64,000 bases of DNA, taken from positions 62,001 through 126,000 of the forward strand of contig JANQJK010000023.1 in assembly GCA_028281665.1 (NCBI GenBank), read 5' to 3'. The notes beneath the pieces are model-generated. The model did no database searches, was not told the DNA's origin, and saw only the letters and a program-made list of their open reading frames with translations. The translations under genes were made by a program, and so were the position numbers. The stretch comes from Hyphococcus sp. Its GTDB lineage: Bacteria; Pseudomonadota; Alphaproteobacteria; Caulobacterales; Parvularculaceae. Of this stretch, positions 34,418 to 44,298 are shown piece after piece; the stretch's first letter is position 1; each line of letters begins with the position of its first letter.

Positions 34418-36337
34418 ATGACGGGCGCAGGCGAAAATGACTTCAAGCCAAAGCTCGGGCGTATCCGCGCCCGCGGCGGCAAGCGTTCAAAGGCGTATCT
34501 GAACCGCATCGTCGCGGCCATGAAACGCGCGGGGCCTGGCCCGTCGCGAGGCGCCGGGCGCTATCGACGCAGTATGCCAGGGCGGACGTTCGCGCGGCGC
34601 GTCATCGTCAAGGCGCGAATAATCAAGATGGCGGGCGTCGGCGTCGCCGCGCAGCGCCTGCATCTCAGATACATTCAGCGCGACGCTGTAGGGCCGGACG
34701 GTGAGAAGGGAAAACTGTTCGATCAAACGAGCGAACTAGTGGGCGGCAAGGCGTTTCTGAAACGAGGCGCCGCAGACCGTCATCAATTTCGCTTGATCGT
34801 GTCGCCGGAAGACGGCGTTGAGATGCGCGATCTCAAGGCTTTCACGCGTGATCTGATGACGGCGATGGAAAAGGATCTCGACACGCGCCTCGATTGGGTC
34901 GCAGCGGCACACTACGACACAGGCCGCCCCCATGTGCATATCGTCATCGGCGGCAAGCGTGATGACAGCCGCGATTTGGTCATCCCCCGGAAATATATCT
35001 CCAACGGGATGCGCGAACGGGCGTCAGAACTCGTTTCCATCGAGTTAGGACCGCAGACGGAAATGGAAGTGCGATTGAAGCTCGCGGCGGAGGCGGGCGC
35101 TGAACGGTTGACGCGCCTTGACCGCCAGCTCGCCGATATGGGCGTCGACGACGAACTCGATCTGACGCCGGATCATCGAGGACAAGCCTGGCGGCGGCGT
35201 CTGCATCTGGCGCGGCTTAAAAAACTGGAGCGCTTGGGGCTTGCCGAGAAAACCGGCGCCATGCGTTGGCGACTAGCGCCGCAATGGCAAGCGACCTTGA
35301 AACGCATGGGCGAGCGCGGTGATATCATCAAGACGTTAAACGCCAAGCTTGCAGAACGCGGCGTCTCAGCGCCCGTCGGCGCCGACGCGATTTACGACCC
35401 GGCCGATCCGCGTTCAAAACCGTTCGAAGGCCGCGTTCTGGCTGCCGGCGTCGCCGGCGAAAACCACGATCGCGTCTACGGGGTCATCGAGCGCGTCGAC
35501 GGCCGGGTTTTTCATGTCGATCTTGGAAGCGCTGGCGTCGCGCCGGAAGTCGCGCGGGGCGCCATCGCGCGTGTCGCGCCAATGGACGTGAAACCGAAAC
35601 CGTCCGACCGCACGATTGCGAAGATCGCCGCCAGTAATAGCTGTCGGTATTCGGCGGCGCTCCATCTCGATCATGACACGCGCGCTCGGCCGGAGTTTAT
35701 TGCTGCGCATGTGCGGCGGCTTGAAGCTTTGTGCCGCGCCGGCCATGCGGAGCGTTTGTCCGATGGAAGCTGGTCTGTTCCGGACGACTATCTTGTCCGC
35801 GCCGAAAATTATGAGCGCCAACGCGCAAGGTCGGCGCCCGTGAACATGCAAATCCTGTCGCGCCTTTCGCTCAGCGCACAGGAGCGCGCTATCGGCGTGA
35901 CCTGGCTTGACCGCCAATTGATGAGCGACGGCGAAAGGCAGAAGACCTTCGGCGCTGCATTTCGAGATAGTCTCGCTGCGCGGCGTCTCTTTCTCATCGA
36001 ACAGGGGATGATGCGTGCAGACGACAAGACGCTCGATCCATCGGCGCTCAAAGACCTCGAACGCCGCGATCTCGCGGATGCCGGCGAAGCGCTCTCGAAA
36101 TCGCTCGGCAAACCTTACAAGCCGGCGACAAGCGACGGCAAAATCGAAGGCACATATCGCGCGCCCATCGACCGCCCGAGCGGGCGGTTCGCCGTCATCG
36201 AACGGACGAAAGATTTCACGCTGGTTCCTTGGCGAGACGTCCTTGAACGCAATCGCGGCAAGACCGTCGCCGGCATGGTCCGCGGACGCTCGATGTCCTG
36301 GACGCTGACGCGATCGAAAGGGCTCGTCAGAGACTAG
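34418..36337 (+). CDS. Relaxase (VirD2-like, with DUF3363)
   Basis: This DNA-nicking mobilisation protein of 639 residues begins DFKPKLGRIRARGGKRSKAYLNRI, typical of ICE relaxases. It has LRYIQRDAV with a tyrosine, GDxxA-like RHQFRLIVSPED, the histidine motif RPHVHIVIGG, and a C-terminal DUF3363 region ending GRSMSWTLTRSKG. It should nick oriT and lead the strand out through TraG. The ATG at 34418 is preferred to the upstream non-ATG start of the track. The stop shares bases with the stop of the convergent isochorismatase-fold gene of cargo B. Confidence 0.9.
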   Translation: MTGAGENDFKPKLGRIRARGGKRSKAYLNRIVAAMKRAGPGPSRGAGRYRRSMPGRTFARRVIVKARIIKMAGVGVAAQRLHLRYIQRDAVGPDGEKGKLFDQTSELVGGKAFLKRGAADRHQFRLIVSPEDGVEMRDLKAFTRDLMTAMEKDLDTRLDWVAAAHYDTGRPHVHIVIGGKRDDSRDLVIPRKYISNGMRERASELVSIELGPQTEMEVRLKLAAEAGAERLTRLDRQLADMGVDDELDLTPDHRGQAWRRRLHLARLKKLERLGLAEKTGAMRWRLAPQWQATLKRMGERGDIIKTLNAKLAERGVSAPVGADAIYDPADPRSKPFEGRVLAAGVAGENHDRVYGVIERVDGRVFHVDLGSAGVAPEVARGAIARVAPMDVKPKPSDRTIAKIAASNSCRYSAALHLDHDTRARPEFIAAHVRRLEALCRAGHAERLSDGSWSVPDDYLVRAENYERQRARSAPVNMQILSRLSLSAQERAIGVTWLDRQLMSDGERQKTFGAAFRDSLAARRLFLIEQGMMRADDKTLDPSALKDLERRDLADAGEALSKSLGKPYKPATSDGKIEGTYRAPIDRPSGRFAVIERTKDFTLVPWRDVLERNRGKTVAGMVRGRSMSWTLTRSKGLVRD

Positions 36338-36780
36338 CCCGCATTTATGGCTGCTCCCGCGTCGGCAGTGGAAGCGCATTCGTTGAGGAAGTGTTCCCAC
36401 CCCATCACAATCGCGCCCGCCTGCTGCAAGCGAGGCAGGGCCAAGGCGTCCGCCTTCCCGACATCGCTGCAGACGACAAATGTGTTGTAGCCGACTTCGA
36501 GAGCCATATAGCTCAGCGAGACAACGAAGGGTGAGGCGTCAGCGCACAGAAGGACGAACTGCCGCCGCTCCCGAGCGTCAATCAGGGCCGCAAGATCGGG
36601 GTTCGTCCAGGGGCCGGCCGCAGACTCTTCGAATTGTGCCATGTCGACGCCCGCTTGTTCCAACAAGGAAGGCAAACCTTGAAGAGGATCAGATGACTCG
36701 GCGCCGCTTTCCGCTCTTGGCGCAACGCGAACGACGGTCGCGTCGGCGAGCGTTACAATATTGCGCGGCGGCGTGGTCAT
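36334..36780 (-). CDS. Short isochorismatase-fold protein, apparently inactive (cargo B)
   Basis: 148 residues. From about residue 58 it aligns with the protein at 21069: AAGPWTNPDLAALI, ERRQFVLLC, SLSYMALEVGYNTFVVCSD and LPRLQQAGAIVMG. The first beta-strand with the catalytic Asp is missing or replaced, and the region where the Cys belongs reads ADASPFVV, so it should not be a normal hydrolase. It is divergent from the second ECF sigma gene just as its homologue is in cargo A. This is taken as evidence for a conserved accessory part of the cassette; function unknown. Confidence 0.65.
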   Translation of the reverse strand: MTTPPRNIVTLADATVVRVAPRAESGAESSDPLQGLPSLLEQAGVDMAQFEESAAGPWTNPDLAALIDARERRQFVLLCADASPFVVSLSYMALEVGYNTFVVCSDVGKADALALPRLQQAGAIVMGWEHFLNECASTADAGAAINAG

Positions 36781-37165
36781 GACGGTGTTCAGCGCCCCTA
36801 TTGTTTCAAATCCGTCAGCGTTGACGCCGTTCTTGATTGCAACCTTAAAGCGCGTATGCCCGCAAGGGAAAGGCGACGCAGCCGAAGCCGCGTCGCGAAG
36901 TTTCTCAGAGGGCGCGAAGCCGGAGGGATTTCCGGCTTACAATGATAAGGACGTGTGGAACGGAAAAAGCCCCCGAAAAAACCGCCGCGTTTTCTTTTGC
37001 AACGAATGATCGCCGCATAACATGGGCTCCTGATAGGCCCGCCAATTGCAGCGATTTGCCAAAAGGAGCGTTCCGTTTCAAAATAGCGAGCGCGGTGCGC
37101 AGGGGGAACAAGGGGAAATCGCCGCGATGTGAAAGGCGCGGGGGCGGCAGATAACCAATAAACTG
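36781..37165. other. Divergent intergenic region of cargo B
   Basis: 385 bases between the isochorismatase-fold gene and the sigma gene, close in length to the matching gap in cargo A (387). It must hold both promoters. No gene is seen. Confidence 0.5.
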
Positions 37166-37705
37166 ATGACCAAAAGTTCGGACATTAAGGCGAGAGAGAC
37201 CGCGGCAAACGCACAGCTGCAAGACTTTGCGCGTCAATATGGGACGGCGCTCAAACTCTTTTTCCGCCGGCGCGGCGCCGCGCCGGATCTCTGCGACGAC
37301 CTCGTTCAGGACGTGTTCGCGCGGCTCGCCGCCCGCGCCGGCGGCGAAGAAATCGAGAAATCGGAAGCCTATTTGATGGTGACCGCTTCCAATGTCTGGA
37401 AGGATTTTCTTCGGAAAAAACAAACCCATAGCGAGGACGCCCATTGCGCCTATGAAGATTCCGCCCATTCGCCGGAAGGTTTTTCGCCCGAGCGCGTCTT
37501 TCTCGGTAAGGAAGCCGTGCAGCGGCTGGTCAGCGTCTTGGAGGCGTTGCCGGCGCGGACGCGGAATATTTATCTTCTGTGCCGAGCGCATGGATTTAAG
37601 CGCGCGGAAGTCGCCGACCGGTTGGGCGTTTCGCTCACCACGGTCGACCGGCATCTGATGACGGCGGCCGAGAAAATCGGCGCGGAACTTGGCGATCTTA
37701 AATGA
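37166..37705 (+). CDS. ECF sigma factor, FecI-like (cargo B)
   Basis: A 179-residue sigma factor: sigma-2 FARQYGTALKLFFRRRGAAPDLCDDLVQDVFARLAAR and sigma-4 LPARTRNIYLLCRAHGFKRAEVADRLGVSLTTVDRHLM. It is clearly different from the cargo A factor in both regions, so promoter choice may differ. Four-base overlap (ATGA) with fecR. Confidence 0.93.
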   Translation: MTKSSDIKARETAANAQLQDFARQYGTALKLFFRRRGAAPDLCDDLVQDVFARLAARAGGEEIEKSEAYLMVTASNVWKDFLRKKQTHSEDAHCAYEDSAHSPEGFSPERVFLGKEAVQRLVSVLEALPARTRNIYLLCRAHGFKRAEVADRLGVSLTTVDRHLMTAAEKIGAELGDLK

Positions 37706-38769
37706 CCGTAAACGGACTAAAAGCGGATGAGAGGAATGTGGACGAAATGGCGTCCTATTGGCTCGTGCGCTTGACGGCGTCCGATTGTTCGCCGGAGGAG
37801 CGTTGCGCTTTCGAGGCGTGGAAGGAAGAAGACCCGGCCCATGAAGACGCCTATTTGCGCTTGCAGCGCGGCGGGGCGATGTTCGACCGCCATTTGGGCG
37901 ATCCGCAGATCCAGGCGCTCGCCGACCGCGCCTTGAAAGAAACCGAGCCCAGTTTCTGGCGCCGGCGGCTGTTTCAGTACGCCGCCATTGCTGCGTCGCT
38001 CATCCTCGCGGTTGGCGTCGCTGTCTCGCTGAATACCGGCGCTGGGTTTAATCGAGAACCGGCGCGTCAGACGATTGCAAGCGTCGAACGTTACGAGACC
38101 GCCATCGGCGAGCGCTCGACGGTGGCCTTGCCGGACGGGTCTGTCATTACGCTCAACACGAATTCCTTAATGGAGGTCGACTTCACGACCGCGACGCGCT
38201 CGGTTCGCCTTCTGAAAGGGCAGGGGTTTTTCGAGGTCGCAAAGGACGTAGGCCGACCTTTTGTCGTGACCGCAGGCGATAAGCGGGTCGTCGCGCTCGG
38301 GACGGCCTTCGATGTGCGCTTCGATAAAGCTGATGTCGTTGAAGTAACGCTTGTCGAAGGCCTTGTTGAGGTTGCAGGGCTTGATGCGCCGGAGCCGGCT
38401 GAGAATGCGAGGGCCTTGCCGGAGGCGGACCAATCGAAAGTACGGCTCAATCCAGGGGAACGGCTGATCGCCAAGGCTGAAACCGCGCCGGCCGTTCAAA
38501 AAACCGACGCCATCGAAGAAACCAGCTGGCGGACCGGGAAACTGATCTTTCGGGATCGAGCCCTCAGCGCTGTGGTCGAGGAAATGAATCGTTACAGCAC
38601 GCAACGGCTTGTTCTTGACAGTGATGATGTTCGCCTTGCTGAAATGCGGGTGAGCGGATCGTTTAACGCCGGCCGTGCGACGACGTTCGTTGATGCTCTG
38701 GAGGTCATGCACCCCCTGAGAGCGATGCGCACCGGCGAGAACGAACTGACCCTTGTGTGGCAAGATTGA
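37702..38769 (+). CDS. FecR-type transmembrane sigma regulator (cargo B)
   Basis: This 355-residue protein has an N-terminal cytoplasmic domain (ASYWLVRLTASDCSPEERCAFEAWKEEDPAHEDAYLRL), one membrane helix near residue 95 (YAAIAASLILAVGVAVSL) and a FecR domain (IGERSTVALPDGSVITLNTNS, LKGQGFFEVAKDVGRPFVV). It is the expected partner of the sigma factor and of the STN domain of the receptor that follows. Confidence 0.93.
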   Translation: MTVNGLKADERNVDEMASYWLVRLTASDCSPEERCAFEAWKEEDPAHEDAYLRLQRGGAMFDRHLGDPQIQALADRALKETEPSFWRRRLFQYAAIAASLILAVGVAVSLNTGAGFNREPARQTIASVERYETAIGERSTVALPDGSVITLNTNSLMEVDFTTATRSVRLLKGQGFFEVAKDVGRPFVVTAGDKRVVALGTAFDVRFDKADVVEVTLVEGLVEVAGLDAPEPAENARALPEADQSKVRLNPGERLIAKAETAPAVQKTDAIEETSWRTGKLIFRDRALSAVVEEMNRYSTQRLVLDSDDVRLAEMRVSGSFNAGRATTFVDALEVMHPLRAMRTGENELTLVWQD

Positions 38770-38905
38770 CACAAGTCTCGCCGTTGCGACGGTTTTTTGA
38801 AATCTTTGTGAAAGCATTTTTGAAGCGTCCCGTCTTTCTTTCTGAGGGCGCGAAAATCCGCGCCCCGATAGAACACGGCGTCTCTGACGTGCGGGAGGGA
38901 AAACT

Positions 38906-41623
38906 ATGACATTCGCGACTTCGAAAACCTTTAAATCAATCGTCCTGGCGGGCTGCGCGACGAGCGCCTTGATCTTAAGCGGCGCCGCATCGGCGCAAGC
39001 TGCGGAACAACATGAGTTTGAAATTGCGCCGCAGGACTTGGGCGACGCGCTCGCTGAATTCAGCGTGCAAGGGGATGCAGAAGTTTATTGGCTGAAAGAA
39101 GATGTCGCGGGCAAAAAAACGGATGGCGTGAGCGGTTCCTACACGAAGCAGGAAGCAATCCGAGAACTTCTCGACGACGCTGGTGTGGAGTACCGCGTTG
39201 ATGGTAACGGTACGCTGCTTGTTGGCGAGGCGGTAATTCAGCAAGCGACGTTGCGGGAGGATGATCGCCAAGGCGGTGTATTTCGCGTGGCTTCGCTGGC
39301 TCAGGAGAATGACTCCGTGGCTTTAGTTGAAGAACCTGAGTCGACAGACGATGCCGAGCGAGAAAGGGACACCATCATTGTAACAGGTACGAATATTCGT
39401 GGAATCGCTCCCGAAAGTTCACCAATACGCGTTTTCGACCGAGAAGCCATTCTCGAATCCGGTGTCGCCACTACCCAAGACTTTATTCAGTTATTGCCCG
39501 AAAATTTTGGCGGCGGTGCTAACCCTGACTTGCCTTTCGGTGTGCCGGGCGACACTAGTTCTCTGGGCAACCGCACCTTCGGAGCCAGTATAAACCTGCG
39601 CGGTCTTGGTTCAGGAAGCACTCTTACGCTCTTGAATGGAAGGCGAGTTGCCCCAACCTCCATCAACGCTGGATTCGTAGACATCTCAATGATCCCAGCG
39701 GCTGCGCTGGAGCGAATTGAGATACTGACCGATGGGGCTTCCTCCATTTATGGATCTGACGCCATTGCGGGTGTTGCCAATTTTGTCCTCAGAGATGATT
39801 ACGAAGGCATTGAAGGAACCGTTCGATATGGGAGCGTAACTTCTGGAGATTTCGAAGAGTTCCGCGGAGGACTTACGGCAGGTACAAGCTGGGACTCAGG
39901 CAACATTCTTGCTGTCTACGAGTACTTCAATCAGACTGATCTTGGAGCTGAAGATAGATCGTTCTCAAGTAATGCTACCCAACCGTTTGATCTTCTTCCA
40001 AGTCAGGACCGCCACTCTGTAGTCGTTGCGGCCTCTCAAGACATCGGTCGAGACGTGAGTTTGGATGCTGATCTTCTATACTCAAATCGTAGTACCGTTT
40101 CTAACACAAGCTCCGACCTTCAATCGCAGGATAACAGTACCACCTCAGAATCAATCAATTTGGGCGCTGGTGTCACTTGGGATGTGAGCAAGGATTGGGA
40201 GGCTAGGTTCTCTGCAGTATATAGCGCCATTCAAGCTGAGACCACTCTCCTCTCTTTTGGCTCTTCAGAACCCGCCGATCTCCAGCTCGATACTGAACTG
40301 CTCTCATTCGACCTGGTTACGTCAGGCACGTTATTCACGTTAAATGGAAACGACGTCAAAATCGCAATTGGCGGCCATGCGCGTTTCGAAGATTTGAATA
40401 ACGACGATTTTGTAGTTTTGGGAAGAGATGTGTATGCAGCATTTGGCGAATTATACTTGCCAATCATCTCGCCGCAAAACGACGTGCCAGGTTTTCGCCG
40501 GCTTGAAGTGAATGCCTCCGTTCGACACTCAGATTTCAGCGACTTCGGTTCGACCACCAACCCCAAAGTGGGGGTGCTGTGGTCACCAGTCGAGGGACTT
40601 CGCCTTCGAGGATCGTATAGCACCTCCTTCCAGGCTCCAATTCTTGGTCGCGTAGGGGCGGCGGATTCGCTTGGATCATTATTTCCTACATCTCTGCTTT
40701 TATCCGCTTTTGGCGTGGAGCCAGCAGATCCCTCAATTGCAGATGTAACACTTTTGAGTCTCAGTGGGACTGACCCCAACCTCGAACCCGAAACATCCAG
40801 GGCCTTCACTTTGGGGGCCGAGGTGGAAAATGAATGGAGTGACCAGAGACTGCGTCTTTCGCTGAACTACTACAACATCAGGTTCAAAGACCGAGTTGAT
40901 CGAGTTCCAGTCCCCGACGGCGTCAATTCAATCCTCGCGTTCAACCTCGCGTTTGACAATCCTAATCTCTTCCCTCCCGGAATTGTGACCTTCAACCCTT
41001 CACAAGATGAAATTGCTGAAGCAGCATCCGGCCTCGATAGGGGACTGCTGAACTTCTTCGGTCAGACGCTTGAAGACACTGCGATAATCACACGGGCGAA
41101 CACAATCACCAATGTATCAGAAACGAACTCTCAAGGCCTCGATTTCGGCTTTGAATACTCGAAAGAAACACCGATCGGACGCTTCAATGCAGCATTCAAC
41201 GGCACCTATATAATTGAGTTTTCTGAACGGGCGTCGACATCGACACCAGCGATTGACGAAATTAACACCCTTTTCAACCCGGTAGATTTTCGCGCTAGAG
41301 GATCGATTGGTCTATCGGGCGAACATTTTTCTGGCAACATCTTCGTTAACTACACGGACGACTATACAGTAGATTTGACTCCAGATTCGCCAAGGGTCGA
41401 CGATTGGCTAACATTCGATCTGAGTGTCGTCTATAAATTTGGCTCCTCCGGAAACAGTAGCTTGCTAAATGATGTATCGCTTCGAGCGTCAGTCTTGAAT
41501 GTTTTTGATCAAGATCCGCCTGCAATTCCTGACAACAACCAATTCTTGATATTCGGTTTTGACCCGACAAATTCTTCGCCGCTGAATCGCTTTGTTTCCT
41601 TTGAGGTCACAAAAGCATTCTAG
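38906..41623 (+). CDS. TonB-dependent receptor with STN signalling domain (cargo B)
   Basis: Outer-membrane receptor of 905 residues: signal ending ASAQA, STN domain (FEIAPQDLGDALAEFSVQGD..., residues ~37-110), DTIIVTGTNIRG, plug (NLRGLGSGSTLTLLNGRR, DGASSIYGSDAIAGVANFVL), barrel and terminal TKAF. The ATG follows GGGAGGG. From DTIIV onward it is strikingly similar to the receptor of cargo A (TGTNIRGIAP-SSP-RVFDR, QLLPENFGGGANPD-PFG), while the STN segments hardly match. G+C falls after the STN-coding part. The cargo is probably a related peptide-like ligand. Confidence 0.93.
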   Translation: MTFATSKTFKSIVLAGCATSALILSGAASAQAAEQHEFEIAPQDLGDALAEFSVQGDAEVYWLKEDVAGKKTDGVSGSYTKQEAIRELLDDAGVEYRVDGNGTLLVGEAVIQQATLREDDRQGGVFRVASLAQENDSVALVEEPESTDDAERERDTIIVTGTNIRGIAPESSPIRVFDREAILESGVATTQDFIQLLPENFGGGANPDLPFGVPGDTSSLGNRTFGASINLRGLGSGSTLTLLNGRRVAPTSINAGFVDISMIPAAALERIEILTDGASSIYGSDAIAGVANFVLRDDYEGIEGTVRYGSVTSGDFEEFRGGLTAGTSWDSGNILAVYEYFNQTDLGAEDRSFSSNATQPFDLLPSQDRHSVVVAASQDIGRDVSLDADLLYSNRSTVSNTSSDLQSQDNSTTSESINLGAGVTWDVSKDWEARFSAVYSAIQAETTLLSFGSSEPADLQLDTELLSFDLVTSGTLFTLNGNDVKIAIGGHARFEDLNNDDFVVLGRDVYAAFGELYLPIISPQNDVPGFRRLEVNASVRHSDFSDFGSTTNPKVGVLWSPVEGLRLRGSYSTSFQAPILGRVGAADSLGSLFPTSLLLSAFGVEPADPSIADVTLLSLSGTDPNLEPETSRAFTLGAEVENEWSDQRLRLSLNYYNIRFKDRVDRVPVPDGVNSILAFNLAFDNPNLFPPGIVTFNPSQDEIAEAASGLDRGLLNFFGQTLEDTAIITRANTITNVSETNSQGLDFGFEYSKETPIGRFNAAFNGTYIIEFSERASTSTPAIDEINTLFNPVDFRARGSIGLSGEHFSGNIFVNYTDDYTVDLTPDSPRVDDWLTFDLSVVYKFGSSGNSSLLNDVSLRASVLNVFDQDPPAIPDNNQFLIFGFDPTNSSPLNRFVSFEVTKAF

Positions 41624-41754
41624 AGCGGCTTTTTCGCGTGAGTGAAAAGCCAAGGGAATGGTTCGCGCGATTAGATTCGCGCTGCCAAGTTGAAACGAGT
41701 CATCCCTGCCAATTGAAAACCAAATCCATTTTAGAAGCGAAGGCGAAAAGAACT

Positions 41755-44298
41755 ATGTTCCGATTCTTGTTGTCGATTGTTTTAGCGATCGTGCTCTTCG
41801 TCCCGAATTCAGTTGAGGCCCGCGATGCGAGACCATTCACTATCGAAGACATCTTGTCTCTGGAGGCCGTCGGTGACGGGGCTGCGTCAAAGCAACAGAT
41901 CGTTTGGGAGCAAGCTCCACCTTATCAATCCATTGGTTACTATGGCCAAGGTCTTTTTGGGACGTGGGACAATGCAGGGTTCGTTCTGAAATCGATCAGT
42001 TTGGAGGCTGATAACCTTGTTTCCGAATCCTTATTCGAACAAGATGACGGGGCCACATACTGGTTGGATTCCATTTCTCCGGGAGGTCGATACGTCGTCT
42101 ATTATGCGGCAAAAGACGCTCAGATCTTCATGGGGGCCTACGACAACCTGACCAAACGTGTTCACCGGTTCGAAGCCGCTCCACTCGTCCATCATACAAG
42201 AGGGCATAAAGTCGTTTGGGTGTCCCAGGATGAATTTATCTTCTCGGCCCATTCTGACCGAGAGCAGCCACTCCTAATGGCACGGCCTTACACCACAAGA
42301 AAACTCCTCGAAGAGTCGGAAAAGTCTTGGCGGGGTGAAGTAGGCGTATCCATTTCAGTTTCAGGTTCAAATGACGTTTCGTCCGTGCAGCCAAACTGGA
42401 AGGAAGGTCGTCTATACAGAGCCAACGCCCGTACAGGTGATCTGTCGCTTCTTGCCGAAGGCTTGTACAAGAGCCTGAAAGTATCTGCTGATGGTCAATA
42501 TCTGGCAGCGTTGCGCCAGGCTGAGCTTCCGTCCAACAGCAAAGAAAAGTCAAACGACGATTGGGTAACGACTAAGTCCCAGCTTTATGTCTTTGACCTT
42601 ATAAACGGCCAAGAGCCAAAGGTCTTTGTACAAGACAAGAATATAATGATCGAGACCCTTGCATGGTCACCAAGTCAAAACCTTCTAGCATTCTTCGGTT
42701 GGGAGAATGGGACGGGTGTCCAATCTGGGGTATTCCACGCTCTTTCGCCTAAAAGCGGACAGATCATTCAGTATCCTCACCGCGGGCTTGATCTCGCGTC
42801 TGAGAGAGAACGTGGGTTTGCTCAAAAGCCTGAGAGAGTAATGTGGGTCGACGGACGGCTTGCAGTCTTCGCCCGTCCACATGAGGGCGAAGAAGCGCTT
42901 TTAACCTACAGAGACATCGCTCAGCCCGGCGACGCTGCGTATCCAGGAAAGGCTGATTGGATCCTACTTGATGCAGACGGTAGTATCGAGAATCTATCAG
43001 AGCCGTTTGCGTTCATCTCACCAATACCTCTCCACGCTGATGAGGACACGATAACTGTTCTTGCGGACGGAGATGTATGGCGTTTGGGGCCCGGCCTCGA
43101 ACCACTCAATCTAACATCGAATGTGAAGAGCCAACTTACGCATCCCGATGCCGTACGATATTCTACTTTTCATCTGCCTTTCACCGACGGCCTCGTTCTC
43201 GTCGGAAGAGACCAAAGTAGTCCAAGCTTCGTTCTCGTCGATCTGGAGTCGGATAGTGTGACAGAAGTGATGTCGCCAACTCCTCACGCCGAATTCGTGG
43301 CTGGTTCGATCAAAGCTAGTGCCTTACTTTTCCGTTATGAGCAGGGGGATGTTAGCTACCTAACTCTGAAGTTCGCAAACGGTCGCGAAGTAGAAATTGA
43401 TCAGCTCAATACACACCTCATTGACATCGCGCGAACCGAATGGGGCCCAATTACATACGAACTGGACCACCACGCGGGGGAACGTACTGTCGGAGGCTGC
43501 ATACTGCTCCCGCCGGACTATGAACCTGGTAAGAAATACCCCGTAATCGCATCGGTTTATCCGAATGTTAGCGGTGATTGGTGCAAAGATCCAACCTACA
43601 GAAGTTCACTCGCCCGTCGACGCCCATCCTCAAGCCATCTTCTTGCAGGTGCGGGATACATTGTTTTTTCGCCCAACACTTTACGTGAGTTTATTCGCAC
43701 GAGTGAAGGGCCGATCAACGGTATGCCCGCAATTGTCGAACAAGGATTGGACGCTTTGATTGAGCAAGGTTACGCCGATCCTGAAAGGCTTGGCTTATTC
43801 GGCTTCAGCCAAGGCGGTTTTGCATCGCTGTATGTCGGAGCTCGGTCGGAACGATTTCATGCGGTCGTTTCCATGAATGGCTGGGCTGACATGTATTCAC
43901 ACTTCTTTGACGGGGCATCGTTTCTGAATGCATTCTACGAGAAGGAATATGGCTTCACACTTGAATCAAAGCGATATATGGCTACCGCTGGTACCGAATT
44001 CTCAATCGGTGCATCGCCATTCGCAAATCCAGATTCTTACGTGAGAAACAGTCCACTGTATCATGCGCAGAGCGTCTCGTCCCCAATGCTCTTGATTCAT
44101 TCAGACCGTGATGTCTTCGCGCTAAATCAATACGAAAAGATGTTTGCTGCGTTGGAGTTCGAAAACAAAGAAGCTCGATTACTGAGATACTGGGGCGAAG
44201 GACATGCGCCCTCAAGTCCGGGTAACCTTCGCCACATGTGGAGCGAAATTCTCGACTGGTTTGATAAACATCTAAGTGAACCGTCTTCGTCACCGTAA
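41755..44298 (+). CDS. Secreted S9 family serine peptidase (cargo B)
   Basis: An S9-type peptidase of 847 residues: signal peptide MFRFLLSIVLAIVLFVPNSVEA, a long propeller region and a C-terminal hydrolase domain with GLFGFSQGGFASLYVG (Ser), HSDRDVFALN (Asp) and YWGEGHAPSSPGN (His), all present. The ATG at 41755 is chosen because it gives a clean signal peptide; the track's start adds a charged N-terminus. It differs in length and motifs from the cargo A peptidase, so the two cassettes may handle different peptides through similar receptors. Lower G+C than the regulator genes. Confidence 0.88.
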   Translation: MFRFLLSIVLAIVLFVPNSVEARDARPFTIEDILSLEAVGDGAASKQQIVWEQAPPYQSIGYYGQGLFGTWDNAGFVLKSISLEADNLVSESLFEQDDGATYWLDSISPGGRYVVYYAAKDAQIFMGAYDNLTKRVHRFEAAPLVHHTRGHKVVWVSQDEFIFSAHSDREQPLLMARPYTTRKLLEESEKSWRGEVGVSISVSGSNDVSSVQPNWKEGRLYRANARTGDLSLLAEGLYKSLKVSADGQYLAALRQAELPSNSKEKSNDDWVTTKSQLYVFDLINGQEPKVFVQDKNIMIETLAWSPSQNLLAFFGWENGTGVQSGVFHALSPKSGQIIQYPHRGLDLASERERGFAQKPERVMWVDGRLAVFARPHEGEEALLTYRDIAQPGDAAYPGKADWILLDADGSIENLSEPFAFISPIPLHADEDTITVLADGDVWRLGPGLEPLNLTSNVKSQLTHPDAVRYSTFHLPFTDGLVLVGRDQSSPSFVLVDLESDSVTEVMSPTPHAEFVAGSIKASALLFRYEQGDVSYLTLKFANGREVEIDQLNTHLIDIARTEWGPITYELDHHAGERTVGGCILLPPDYEPGKKYPVIASVYPNVSGDWCKDPTYRSSLARRRPSSSHLLAGAGYIVFSPNTLREFIRTSEGPINGMPAIVEQGLDALIEQGYADPERLGLFGFSQGGFASLYVGARSERFHAVVSMNGWADMYSHFFDGASFLNAFYEKEYGFTLESKRYMATAGTEFSIGASPFANPDSYVRNSPLYHAQSVSSPMLLIHSDRDVFALNQYEKMFAALEFENKEARLLRYWGEGHAPSSPGNLRHMWSEILDWFDKHLSEPSSSP

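Noticed and set aside
35414-36400. Minus-strand ORF of 328 codons
   Set aside because: Antisense to the relaxase C-terminal region; no recognisable features.
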